NCBI GenBank assembly: GCA_963781805.1
Contig: CAWAHF010000004.1
Coordinates: 4,402,001-4,466,000 of the forward strand
Length of the DNA: 64,000 nucleotides
Source: JAFGPL01 sp963781805
GTDB taxonomy: Bacteria > Bacteroidota > Bacteroidia > Bacteroidales > UBA10428
Direction of reading: 5' to 3'
This document shows positions 55,952-64,000 of this stretch, piece by piece. The notes below the pieces were generated by a model. It searched no databases and had not been told where the DNA came from. It saw only the letters and a program-made list of their open reading frames with translations. The position numbers were made by a program, and so were the translations under genes. Within the stretch, counting starts at the first letter, position 1. Each line of letters begins with the position of its first letter.

Positions 55952-57202
55952 ATGAGCAAAGATAAAGAGATTCGTTTTGTCGGACAGCCGATCTTGAAAC
56001 AAATATTGAAATTGACTGAAGCAGTAAACATACAAAGCTTAATAAACAAGCACCAGAGCGACCACTATTACAAGGCCTTTAAGACCAGGACACACCTTGT
56101 CACCATGCTCTTTGGTATCTTTAGCCGCTGTGATTCCATGACAGAGATATGCGAAGGCCTTAGGGCTTTAGGAGGTAAGTTAAATCACTTAGGTCTGTCC
56201 AAAGCTCCAGCCAAAAGTACGGCAAGCGATGGTTTGCGTAACCGGGATCATGGTTTTTTCGAGGATTTGTACTTTGCTTTGGTGAAAAAGTATCAATCTT
56301 TTTTATCGGACAGCCGAACTTACGGGTTAACCTTTAAAGAAGTATTGCTCATCGATTCTACCACAATCCGGTTATTCAGCGATATACTCAAAGGCGTAGG
56401 TCGTAATCCCAAAGGCGATGGCAAGAAAAAAGGAGGCTTAAAAGTACACATGTTAATCGATGCGGTTCAATCTGTGGGTCGTTTCGTAAAAATAACTGCA
56501 GCAAAGGTTCACGACAAGAACTTTTTAAAAAGTCTGGAATTAATATCGCACAGCATGATTGTTTTCGACAGGGCTTACAATTATTACCATCAGTTTGCTT
56601 TATGGACCAAGCAACAGGTTTATTTTGTCACACGTCTAAAAAAGAATGCCGTTTATACGGTTGTCGAGGAACTTCGTAAGCATTATCGAAAAAGAGGACA
56701 AGCTAAGGTGCTTAGTGATGAAATTATTGAACTCGAATACAATCCGGAAGACGAAAATGGCAAAAAGCAAACAAAGGTTACCCGAAAGATACGGTTGAGG
56801 AAGGTTTGTTACCAAGACGAAAAGAACCGGTATTACGAGTTTCTGACTAATAATTTCGACATTACAGCGGAAGAAGTGGCTTTCCTGTATAAAAAACGCT
56901 GGGGCATCGAACTACTGTTCAAGAAAATGAAACAGAACTTTCAGCTTCATTATTTCTATGGAGAAAATGTGAATGCCATTTACACTCAGGTTTGGTGTAC
57001 ACTGATAGCCCAATTGCTGCTCACTGTTATTCAGAAAATAGCCGACGTAAAGAAGGCATTCTCTGTAGTGGCGTCTTTGGTTAGAATTCACCTAATAAGT
57101 ATGCTTGATTTAAATCAACTGTTGCGTGGTAAAAACCGCATGTTCAGCAAGCAAAACTACAGTCCACCGGGTCAATTATCAATAAATTGGGGTGGGGTCT
57201 GA
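55952..57202 (+). mobile_element. IS4-family transposase (insertion sequence)
   Basis: Codes for 416 residues from ATG 55952; an ATG at 55922 lies inside a TATGTTTG promoter-like box and is less likely. DDE triad: Asp in VLLIDSTTI, Asp in MIVFDRAYN and Glu in the YREK signature YKKRWGIELLFKKMK (Y-x2-R-x3-E-x6-K). The N-terminal helical domain (TRTHLVTMLFGIFSRCDSMT) fits IS4-type enzymes common in Bacteroidota. The frame is intact, so the enzyme may be active. I could not find convincing terminal inverted repeats or a target duplication by eye, so element ends are unset. Confidence 0.85.
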
Positions 57203-57299
57203 TTTAACTTTAAAGATAAAATGTACTATTTACGGGGCTTGTGAAACAAAAATATTAAAATACCGAGTTTAGTCGGTTAATAGTGTAAAAATATAAAAC

Positions 57300-58196
57300 A
57301 TGAATCAAATAAAGTATTTTACTGTTGATGTTTTCACAACTGAACGTTTTGGCGGGAATCAGCTGGCTGTATTTCCTGATGCTGCAAAAATTCCTGAAAA
57401 ATTGCTGCAAAAGATAGCCAGGGAATTCAATTTTTCCGAAACAACCTTCGTTTATCCTCCAAAAAATCCATCAAACGATTGTACGGTAAGAATCTTTACT
57501 CCCGGGATGGAGGTGCCTATGGCTGGTCATCCTACCATTGGCACTGCTTATATTTTGCTGTCACAGGATATCATCAAGCCAAAAAATAAAGCATTTCTGA
57601 TGCTCGAAGAAAATGTGGGTGATATCAGGGTTGATTTTATTGCTGATAATTCAGGAATTCATTCGATTACCATGAGCCAGCCGATGCCGGTATTCGGACC
57701 TGTAGAAAAAGATTACAAACTTTTAGCTGGAATTTTATCCATACCTTCGGATGAAATAGATCTTCAATTGCCGATTCAGAGCGTTTCCTGTGGAAATAAT
57801 TTTCTGTATGTTCCACTTAAAAGTTTGAAAGCCATCCATAGAATTGAAATAAGAAATGAACTGCTGAAAGTTGGAAAGTTACAGCTTGATTCCACCGAAA
57901 TATTTGTTTTCACCAAAGAAACTATATACGGTGCCTCAAATTATCACTGCCGGATGTTTGCTCCTTTATTCGGAGTACCGGAAGATCCGGCAACCGGAAG
58001 CGCCGCAGGTCCTTTTGGATGCTATTTATTTGCCAATAAAATCGAAAAAAAGTTCCCTGTTATTCTGGAACAGGGTTTTGAAATAGGCAGACCAAGTATT
58101 TTAAAAGTAGATATTGAAAGCAACAAACAGAAAATTACCGGAGTGAAAGTAAGTGGTGATGTTGTGTTAGTGAGTGAGGGGAAGATGATCATTTAG
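57300..58196 (+). CDS. PhzF family isomerase-like protein
   Basis: Codes for 298 residues. Two-domain diaminopimelate-epimerase-like fold. The catalytic Glu is in FNFSETTFVYPP (near residue 46), the substrate-binding block is FTPGMEVPMAGHPTIGTAYI, and the second-half motif is PEDPATGSAAGPFGCYL. Family members act as isomerases in secondary metabolism or have unknown substrates. There are no phenazine genes nearby, so the phenazine role is unlikely. Confidence 0.92.
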   Translation: MNQIKYFTVDVFTTERFGGNQLAVFPDAAKIPEKLLQKIAREFNFSETTFVYPPKNPSNDCTVRIFTPGMEVPMAGHPTIGTAYILLSQDIIKPKNKAFLMLEENVGDIRVDFIADNSGIHSITMSQPMPVFGPVEKDYKLLAGILSIPSDEIDLQLPIQSVSCGNNFLYVPLKSLKAIHRIEIRNELLKVGKLQLDSTEIFVFTKETIYGASNYHCRMFAPLFGVPEDPATGSAAGPFGCYLFANKIEKKFPVILEQGFEIGRPSILKVDIESNKQKITGVKVSGDVVLVSEGKMII

Positions 58197-58231
58197 GTAC
58201 GTGTCAAGTTTAGCTTTTTCTATAGTCGTGC

Positions 58232-58266
58232 TATCGCGATATATCCGGATTAGCATCTCCGGAGAT
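58232..58266. repeat. Short palindromes in the PhzF downstream region
   Basis: TATCGCGATA (58232-58241) and ATCTCCGGAGAT (58255-58266) are perfect palindromes in a GC-richer patch (58220-58300) that also has a CTTC-AGC-GAAG hairpin. Possibly the decayed remains of a dispersed element. Confidence 0.4.
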
Positions 58267-58351
58267 CATGAACCACCTGCCTTCAGCGAAGCTCTTGTTC
58301 ATCCGTATTTGCAACCAGAATTGTCAGAAATAAAATTTTAAATTTAGAGAT

Positions 58352-59269
58352 GTGATCAAAAACTTGTTCCTGCTTATAATCCTGTCAATTTCTTCAATAT
58401 GTTGGTGTCAGGTTAAGATTACAGGAACTGTTACCGACGAAAATACCGGAGATGAACTACCAGGGGTTATTATAGCAGAAATAGGAACTGATAATTCTAC
58501 TAAAACAGATATTGATGGACATTTTATCATCAATGTAAATGATTCCACATCGATCCTGACTTTTGCTTTTGTTGGATATATAGATAGAGAGGTGTCCTTA
58601 AAGGGACGAACAATAATTAATATTCCCATAAAAGAATATGGTATTTATGAAGCATGGGATCAAAAAATTGCTTTCTATATAAAAAGTGGAATCATCAATA
58701 ATCCGGTTGGCGGACAATTTGAATTTTCAATACCTGCCTTTCATGACAAGCTGGGCATTAAAAGTGGTATAAGTTACCAAACGAACCTGAAAGAAAACCA
58801 TATCCTGAATTTTGGTTTAGGCTTACATCATATCCGAATAGGGTCTAAAGGAGTTGGATTAGATATTGAGTCAAATTATCGGAATATTTTATCGGTAAAT
58901 ATTATTAATCTTGAAGCTTTATCAGTTGAGACAACATGGTGGTTTAGATTTCCTATGAAAGTGATTGCAGGTTACAGTCATTTAGATTTGGAACAAAATG
59001 AATTAACAGACAATCACCATAATTCAGGATTTGTTATTGGAACGGAGATTTGGGTACCCAAACCAATCAGTTCGGATATTATGGGAAAAGTTTCAATTTA
59101 TGAAAATGCAACCGAATATCAGGCAGAAATCCAAAGAGCTTTTAAAAGAATACAGACCTTTGCAAGGTATTATCATGTAAATTCATTCTCAGAATTTAGC
59201 GTTGGAATCGGAATAGAATTTACCTACTTTTTTAAATATCAAAGGAATGAATATCCTACAGAATACTAA
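58352..59269 (+). CDS. Secreted protein with CarboxypepD_reg-like domain and barrel-like C-terminus
   Basis: Codes for 305 residues from a GTG at 58352. Signal peptide (MIKNLFLLIILSISSICWC, before QVK). Residues ~22-95 form a carboxypeptidase-regulatory-like beta-sandwich (VTDENTGDELPGVIIAEIGT, then LTFAFVGYIDREVSLKG), as at the N-terminus of SusC/TonB receptors. The remainder looks like a short barrel of about ten strands (GIGIEFTYFFKYQ near the end). Too small to be a TonB receptor; function unknown. Confidence 0.75.
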   Translation: MIKNLFLLIILSISSICWCQVKITGTVTDENTGDELPGVIIAEIGTDNSTKTDIDGHFIINVNDSTSILTFAFVGYIDREVSLKGRTIINIPIKEYGIYEAWDQKIAFYIKSGIINNPVGGQFEFSIPAFHDKLGIKSGISYQTNLKENHILNFGLGLHHIRIGSKGVGLDIESNYRNILSVNIINLEALSVETTWWFRFPMKVIAGYSHLDLEQNELTDNHHNSGFVIGTEIWVPKPISSDIMGKVSIYENATEYQAEIQRAFKRIQTFARYYHVNSFSEFSVGIGIEFTYFFKYQRNEYPTEY

Positions 59270-59307
59270 TTAGTATATCTTATTATTCTCAATAATTACA
59301 TATGTAA

Positions 59308-59390
59308 GCTCCGGTAGGAGCGAAATATTGGTAGAACGTAAAACCCCAACCATCAAAAGCTCCAGAGGAGCGAAATATTTGGATTTTTGA
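59308..59390. repeat. Two REP-like hairpins
   Basis: GCTCC-GGTA-GGAGC followed by GAAATATTGGTAGAA (59308-59336) and GCTCC-AGA-GGAGC followed by GAAATATTT (59359-59380). Both are direct repeats of each other and related to copies at 55.8 and 60.3 kb. Confidence 0.75.
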
Positions 59391-59514
59391 TGAATTCATT
59401 TTTAGACTAAAAAACTGTGAATGGAAAAAGAGAATTCAAAATCAAATCAACTTGTCAGTAGTAGCACATTATAGTAATCCTAATATTTAGTACTTTTACA
59501 AAAATGGTTTAATT

Positions 59515-59757
59515 ATGAATAATACCTCTTTAAAATCAAATCTGCATAAATTGATTGATTTAATTGATGATACAAATCTGTTAGAAGAGTATTATCATGA
59601 GATGAAAACTATAATTCAAAAATCACAAGGTAGCGCTTGGGATACGCTAACCGACGAGCAAAAGAAAGAACTGTTATTATCTTACGATGAAAGTGAGGAT
59701 GAAAGCAACCTGATTGATACAAAAAGGGTAATGTCTAAATATAAAGATTGGTTGTGA
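59515..59757 (+). CDS. Antitoxin of a ParE-type toxin-antitoxin pair
   Basis: Codes for 80 residues. Acidic and helical (LHKLIDLIDDTNLLEEYYHE; WDTLTDEQKKELLLSYDESE). It lacks an obvious DNA-binding motif but has the size and position of antitoxins paired with RelE/ParE toxins. Its stop overlaps the toxin start in a GTGA, so the two are coupled and antitoxin is made first. Confidence 0.8.
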   Translation: MNNTSLKSNLHKLIDLIDDTNLLEEYYHEMKTIIQKSQGSAWDTLTDEQKKELLLSYDESEDESNLIDTKRVMSKYKDWL

Positions 59758-60047
59758 AAATCCTCTGGACAAAGTCCGCTCAAAATTCATCTGATTCAAT
59801 TGTTGATTACCTTAAAACAGAATGGAGCAACCATTCCGCAATTAAGTTTGTAATTAAAACTGTTATATTTCCTGGAATCCTAAAGGAGAATCCAAAGATT
59901 GGAAAGAAAGAAAATATTAAAAATGATTTAAGGAGCTTCGTTCTCACCCGTCAGACAACTGTTTTTTACAGGATCAAAAATGATAAAACCGTTGTTCTTT
60001 TGCAATTTTTTGATACAAGACAGGATCCTAAGAAACGATTAAAATAA
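59754..60047 (+). CDS. RelE/ParE superfamily toxin
   Basis: Codes for 97 residues from GTG 59754, overlapping the antitoxin stop by 4 bp. The RelE/ParE fold is seen in ILWTKSAQNSSDSIVDYLKT at the start and LRSFVLTRQTTVFYRIKNDK followed by VVLLQFFDTRQDPKKRLK at the end. The RQDPKK end is typical of the ParE side of the family. The cellular target (gyrase or ribosome) is unknown. Confidence 0.85.
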   Translation: MKILWTKSAQNSSDSIVDYLKTEWSNHSAIKFVIKTVIFPGILKENPKIGKKENIKNDLRSFVLTRQTTVFYRIKNDKTVVLLQFFDTRQDPKKRLK

Positions 60048-60120
60048 TTGATTATTAAAATCATTCTTCATTTGAATCATCTTTATTTTGTTGACCTTGT
60101 CTTCCCAATTGTCATCTGCA

Positions 60121-60341
60121 GCTCCTACAGAGCTTATAAATCAACCGTTAAAATTTCTACCATAATTTTGAGCCTATAGCTCATGCTGGATAAATTCATC
60201 TGTCGCTTCAACAAAAATTAAAGTATAGCAGAACTAAAATGTACGTTGTGATATAATTCAACATCTTGATGATAACCTGGTGCTTTGGTGTCTTAGTGGC
60301 ATTATTACGCTTTCAGTTAGCTCCGTAGGAGCGACAGAATA
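60121..60341. repeat. REP-like hairpins in the region before qmoC
   Basis: GAGC-CTATA-GCTC (60170-60182) and a degenerate GCTC..GAGC (60121-60133) are present, and GCTCC-GTA-GGAGC (60320-60332) is followed by GACAGAATATC. A TTTCTACC motif at about 60154 matches the outer arm of the 55.7-kb element. No gene is seen here. Confidence 0.65.
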
Positions 60342-61433
60342 TCACCTCCCATAAACCTTGCAGAACACCATCGCAATCGTGCGGTAAATGATATGTCCGA
60401 ATTTGGTATAGGGGAGATAGATAATAATAAACCAGACCATTACCAGGTGAAACATATAGATATGGTATGCCATGTGCCAGTTGTAAAATCGTGCAGTTTC
60501 GACCACAACACCCGAAAGTGTTAAAATCAGCAGCACAGTCAGAAATATCCAGTCGAAATAATTGCTGGCCCCATAGGTTTCCTTGTTGCGGATGCGTTGA
60601 ACCATCATCATTGAGATGCCGACAGTGAGTATTAAGGCTGCTACATTTCCGAGTATTTTAAACGGGTTCAGTATACCCAGCGGGTAGCCGTTGGTAATGG
60701 TTGCAACAATGGCATAAGCTGTAACCACAAGCAATAACACAAACCCGTACATAATCAGCAGATGGGCTGTTCTTCTGGTATTTTGAGCGGAACACTTTGA
60801 AAAATTATCGTGAAGGCTGATTTCTTTTACTGTTTCCAACAGACTTTTAAAAACCGGTTTTTGTTTCTGCTGTCCGGGAACATATTTTTTCATATCGTTC
60901 CAGAACCTGTTTAAACCGGCAATGGTGAAAGCTATGGTTATCAGGGTCAGCACAGTGAAAGAGCTGTTCAACCATGCATGCGGGAAAAACTTTGAATAAT
61001 TCACCGGGCCATCGGGTATATGTAATGTTCCGGCTGCATAAATAATAGCCAGTATAATGAATAACGGAATTAAAAGGGCAACAGGCAACAGGGCTGGTTT
61101 TGCCAGCAGCTTTCCCAGAAACTTTGGTTTTGCATAATGCAGATACGTGAGCTGTCGGAGGGTGGCAATTACATCCGCCGGTCTTACCCCTCTCGGACAA
61201 TGTTCGGTGCAATCCCCGCACTGGTGACAAAGCCAGATATCGGGATTTCCATATATTTTTTCTTTCAGTCCCCATCCTGCCCAAATCATCTCTTTACGCG
61301 GGAAAGGCTTATCCTCCGGGGATAAGGAACAAACCACCGAGCATTCTCCGCATTGCATGCAGGTTTTGAGCGGAGATTTACTTTTCTCCTCTATTTCCTG
61401 AATAAGCTCAATATCGGGTTGAATCAGGTTCAT
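60342..61433 (-). CDS. qmoC: QmoC: membrane subunit of quinone-interacting oxidoreductase complex
   Basis: Codes for 363 residues. The N-terminal ~100 residues bind two [4Fe-4S] clusters: C25/C28/C31/C35 (CMQCGECSVVC) and C69/C72/C75/C79 (CHQCGDCTEHCP), followed by the PADVIATLRQ block of the QmoC/HdrC group. The rest has about six membrane helices with haem-ligand candidates (for example His in FPHAWLNSSF and YHIYMFHLVMVWF), as in NarI-like cytochrome b subunits. It carries electrons between quinones and the cytoplasmic QmoAB subunits. Last gene of the qmo cluster. It is separated from qmoB by a 283-bp repeat-bearing gap. Confidence 0.88.
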   Translation of the reverse strand: MNLIQPDIELIQEIEEKSKSPLKTCMQCGECSVVCSLSPEDKPFPRKEMIWAGWGLKEKIYGNPDIWLCHQCGDCTEHCPRGVRPADVIATLRQLTYLHYAKPKFLGKLLAKPALLPVALLIPLFIILAIIYAAGTLHIPDGPVNYSKFFPHAWLNSSFTVLTLITIAFTIAGLNRFWNDMKKYVPGQQKQKPVFKSLLETVKEISLHDNFSKCSAQNTRRTAHLLIMYGFVLLLVVTAYAIVATITNGYPLGILNPFKILGNVAALILTVGISMMMVQRIRNKETYGASNYFDWIFLTVLLILTLSGVVVETARFYNWHMAYHIYMFHLVMVWFIIIYLPYTKFGHIIYRTIAMVFCKVYGR

Positions 61434-61500
61434 TTTAGTTTAAATTAAGCTCTGGATAAAATATCTCAAAATAAGTCATGCCATACGAGACTGTCTAAAA

Positions 61501-61618
61501 AGTATTAAATACTTAACCGCAAAGACCGCAATGAAAAGCGCAAAGGTCGCAAAGTAGTGATATTTTGTATTTAAACTTAGCGTTCTTAGCGCAAACTTTG
61601 TGTACTTTGCGGTTAAAA
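61501..61618. repeat. Fold-back repeat between qmoB and qmoC
   Basis: TTAACCGCAAAG (61513-61524) and CTTTGCGGTTAA (61605-61616) are perfect 12-bp inverted ends. The inside is full of GCAAAG/CTTTGC-type words. A perfect palindrome AGTATT-A-AATACT (61501-61513) abuts the left end. Elements with ACCGCAAAG ends are widely dispersed in bacterial intergenic DNA (general knowledge). It does not interrupt either gene. Confidence 0.8.
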
Positions 61619-61716
61619 TATTTTTTTTGACGGCCACATATGAACTTATTTTGGGATATTATTGGTGAAAACATTATTATACTTATTTATTTTAATATAT
61701 ATTGTCATTCTTTATG

Positions 61717-63831
61717 TCATAAACTTTTAAAAGGATTTGGGCCAATTTCCTTTATGGTTTCAACATAATCATTAATCATCCCGAAAATTTTATCGTAATC
61801 GTTAATCTCCACAAATTCGGTTCGTATGCGCTCTTCTTCAAGCATCATCGAAGTAAGGGTTTCCTGTAAGTTTTCACCCCGTACTTCCGTCAGCTGGCTC
61901 CCCTGTATAAAATGACACTGGTAATTGTCTCCGGGTTTACACCCAATCTGCATAATTCCGTCATATCCGTGCGACAGGGCGTCCGAAATCCATACCTTAT
62001 TAATCGAACCCAGGCATCGAACCGGAATAATCCGCACATAAGGGCTTAATTGATATCTTTTGAATCCTGCCATATCCAAAGCAGGATAAGCATCGTTTTC
62101 GCATACAAATGCCAGAATCCGGGGCTTTTCATCAAATTCATCAGGAATATTTACAGACTTAATTACCGCTGAAACACTGTTGATGGAAAAATCTTCAAAA
62201 CTGATTACCCGTTCGGGACAGGAACCCATACAAATACCACACCGTCTGCATCGGTTTGGATTGGGCAGGGGAGTGCCTTTTTCATTTTCATCGTACATTC
62301 CAAAAGGGCATTCCTCGGTACATCGTTTGCAATCGGTACAACGCTCCATGTACATTTGCGGGTACGAAATATCTCCCGATCGTGGATGTACAGCCTTGCC
62401 TGTTTTAACAGCTTCCAGACACTGGATTGCTTTCAACGCAGCGCCGGCAGCATCTTCCATACAGGAAGCAATATCCATGGGAGCCCGGGACGTTCCTGCC
62501 GCATATATCCCCGTTCTTCTTGTTTCGTATGGGAAACAAATAAAGTGAGAGTCAGGGAAGTTATATTTCAATTCCGGCATTCCCTTTCCCAGCCTGTATT
62601 TTAAATTCAACTCTTCAGATCCGGCAGGAGTCATTCCGGTAGCAAGCACCACCATATCCACTTTCAATGTGACTTCTTCTCCAATCAGGGTATTGTTAAT
62701 GGTTACCAGTAATTCTCCGTTTTCTTCCACTACAGATTGAATTTCTCCTTTGGTAAGAAATATCCGGTTATCCTTTTGAACCTCTTTATAAAAAAACTCG
62801 TAATGCCCCGGTGTCCGGATATCTTTATAGATAACATAAACCATCGAATCGGGTTGCTTTTCACGAACATAGGTAGCCTGTTTCAGCGATGTACCGCAAC
62901 AAAAGTTCGAACAGTAGGGAAGATGCTCTTTATCCCTGGAGCCGGCACATTGAATGAACAGGATATTTTTTGGTGGTTGCTTTCCTGACTTGATAAATTT
63001 CTCAAACTCAACATTGGTAAGAACATTCTGATATTTACCGTAGCCATATTTTTCAAGCTTACCGGCATCATAGGGTTTCCATCCGGTGGCAGAAATAATG
63101 GTAGCGATTTTTATTATTTCTTCTTTGCCTTTTATGTCCAGACTAACTATAAAATCTCCGGGTTGGCCCGATATTTCTTTGATGACAGTTGAGGTAGATA
63201 AACTGATATTGGGATATTTTTTAATCTCCTCAATTTTGTCATGAATAACAGGCTTCTGTAATTCAACATATGGAGATTTGGTTGGAAGTTGTCTGTACAA
63301 TTCTTTCGACCAGCCTCCGGGTACTGGTTCTTTTTCGATCAGGTGAATTTTATACCCGGCTTTAGCAGCTTCAATTGCTGCGTTAATTCCCGTAATTCCG
63401 GCTCCCACCACCAGAATATCCGAACTTAAATTTTCGGCAATATAAGGTTTGGGTATGCCAATATTCTGTACCCTGGTGATTCCCATTCGCAGGTAATCTT
63501 CGGCCAGCATCTGTGTGTCTTCAGCATTGGGTTCACTGCACCAGCTAACCAGTTCACGAAGATTTACCCTTTCGGTAATGATATTTTTTCCAAAAGCAAA
63601 TTCCTTATTTTTATGGCGTGAAGAACAGGCCGCAACAATAACCGAATCAAGCTTTTCATTTTCAATGTCCGATTGAATTTTAGAGGTGAACTCATTCGAA
63701 CACAATGTCCCATTCAGTTTACAAATTTTTAATTTGAATTCTGTTTGTACCGTATTGCTGAGACTTTCCAGATCTATTGAACCTGCAATATCACAACCGC
63801 CGCATATAAAAATTCCGATGTTCTTTTCCAA
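61717..63831 (-). CDS. qmoB: QmoB: HdrA-like flavoprotein with MvhD-type C-terminus
   Basis: Codes for 704 residues from a TTG at 63831 (EKNIGIFICGGCDIAGSID), 6 bp after the qmoA stop. An HdrA-like FAD domain (DILVVGAGITGINAAIEAAK near 137) carries the Cys motif PYCSNFCCGTSLKQATYV. Two [4Fe-4S] sites follow (CTDCKRCTEECPFG and CRRCGICMGSCPE), and the end is the MvhD/FrhD-like domain with IPVRCLGSINKVWISDAL and GCKPGDNYQCHFIQGS. This fusion is the hallmark of QmoB, the cytoplasmic subunit that links FeS/flavin chemistry to quinones through QmoC. Confidence 0.9.
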   Translation of the reverse strand: MEKNIGIFICGGCDIAGSIDLESLSNTVQTEFKLKICKLNGTLCSNEFTSKIQSDIENEKLDSVIVAACSSRHKNKEFAFGKNIITERVNLRELVSWCSEPNAEDTQMLAEDYLRMGITRVQNIGIPKPYIAENLSSDILVVGAGITGINAAIEAAKAGYKIHLIEKEPVPGGWSKELYRQLPTKSPYVELQKPVIHDKIEEIKKYPNISLSTSTVIKEISGQPGDFIVSLDIKGKEEIIKIATIISATGWKPYDAGKLEKYGYGKYQNVLTNVEFEKFIKSGKQPPKNILFIQCAGSRDKEHLPYCSNFCCGTSLKQATYVREKQPDSMVYVIYKDIRTPGHYEFFYKEVQKDNRIFLTKGEIQSVVEENGELLVTINNTLIGEEVTLKVDMVVLATGMTPAGSEELNLKYRLGKGMPELKYNFPDSHFICFPYETRRTGIYAAGTSRAPMDIASCMEDAAGAALKAIQCLEAVKTGKAVHPRSGDISYPQMYMERCTDCKRCTEECPFGMYDENEKGTPLPNPNRCRRCGICMGSCPERVISFEDFSINSVSAVIKSVNIPDEFDEKPRILAFVCENDAYPALDMAGFKRYQLSPYVRIIPVRCLGSINKVWISDALSHGYDGIMQIGCKPGDNYQCHFIQGSQLTEVRGENLQETLTSMMLEEERIRTEFVEINDYDKIFGMINDYVETIKEIGPNPFKSL

Positions 63832-63837
63832 TCTATT

Positions 63838-64000
63838 CTAATCTAAAATTTGTATTGCTTTCAATGCTGCCCCTGTTGCATCTTTTAAAGATGTTGATAC
63901 ATCCATGGGTTTTTTGGCACATGCCACAACATAGATACCTTCTGGCAAATTGTCCTGCATGATAAATCCGTATGCATCGGTATTCAGCTTGATAAATTCA
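63838..64000 (-). CDS. qmoA: QmoA-like HdrA flavoprotein (3' end only)
   Basis: Partial gene: only the last 53 residues are inside the window (from FIKLNTDAYGFIMQD to ALKAIQILD, stop complementing 63838-63840). Contains the FAD-protein ending GIYVVACAKKPMDVSTSLKD followed by ATGAALKAIQ, as in HdrA/QmoA. Six bases separate it from qmoB, so the two are in one operon. The rest lies to the right. Confidence 0.75.
   Translation of the reverse strand, partial: EFIKLNTDAYGFIMQDNLPEGIYVVACAKKPMDVSTSLKDATGAALKAIQILD

Noticed and set aside
55861..57299. Terminal inverted repeats and target duplication for the insertion sequence
   Set aside because: I compared the flanks by eye and found no convincing inverted ends or matching short duplications, so element borders are left open.
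57300..58196. Phenazine biosynthesis gene
   Set aside because: The PhzF fold is clear, but no other phz genes are near; most PhzF-like proteins have other roles.
55660..60341. Possible CRISPR-like array from repeated hairpins
   Set aside because: The copies are few, irregularly spaced over 4.6 kb, palindromic and not separated by unique spacers of constant length; no cas genes are present.

Overview
The window looks like chromosome from a member of the Bacteroidota, probably an environmental Bacteroidales/Marinilabiliales-type organism. Evidence: AT-rich DNA, promoters of the TTTG / TAnnTTTG type used by that phylum (clearest before the AGCS symporter, HU, the GNAT gene and the ECF sigma gene), a secreted protein with a C-terminal type IX secretion sorting domain, many outer-membrane beta-barrel proteins, a lipoprotein serpin, and an ECF sigma factor followed by a TM/beta-barrel hybrid protein. 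Species cannot be fixed from the sequence alone.

Layout. 1-3.2 kb: AT-rich accessory stretch of secreted hypothetical proteins, a MORN-like coding remnant behind an in-frame stop, and two copies of a ~130-bp non-coding repeat. 3.3-9.1 kb: AGCS amino-acid/cation symporter and two convergent large membrane proteins of GT-C glycosyltransferase appearance. 9.5-13.5 kb: small membrane protein, exported Fe/Mn superoxide dismutase, hisS, acetyltransferase, outer-membrane protein. 13.6-20.2 kb: efflux cluster (TolC, small unknown, ABC ATPase, HlyD adaptor) divergent from an NtrC-like regulator and its sensor kinase; the expected FtsX-like permease is absent. 20.2-26.5 kb: S4-domain protein, Ppx/GppA, NatAB-like ABC exporter, dnaJ, grpE, tRNA-Phe. 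27-36.7 kb: HU, TrmH, LytTR regulator, htpG, sensor kinase, aminotransferase, EamA transporter. 36.8-41.2 kb: MacB/FtsX-type ABC operon with two permeases. 41.4-49.3 kb: serpin plus small lipoprotein, ECF sigma and hybrid protein, LOG-family protein, and two overlapping envelope-protein genes. 49.3-55.6 kb: smpB, miaA, NCS2 purine permease, acyl-ACP thioesterase, unknown helical protein, nitroreductase. 55.6-60.3 kb: accessory island with an IS4-type transposase, PhzF-like protein, secreted protein, ParE-type toxin-antitoxin pair and a scattered family of small REP-like hairpins. 60.3-64 kb: qmoC, qmoB and the 3' end of qmoA, encoding a quinone-interacting membrane oxidoreductase of the kind linked to dissimilatory sulfur metabolism.

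The most notable item is the qmoABC-type locus, with a fold-back repeat lying between qmoB and qmoC. Other points worth a look are the permease-less efflux cluster with a palindromic operator at the -33 position of its regulator, the sigma/anti-sigma-like beta-barrel pair, the serpin with a predicted Thr-Ser reactive bond, and the repeat families at 1-3 kb and 55-60 kb. No CRISPR array, prophage or complete defence system was seen.
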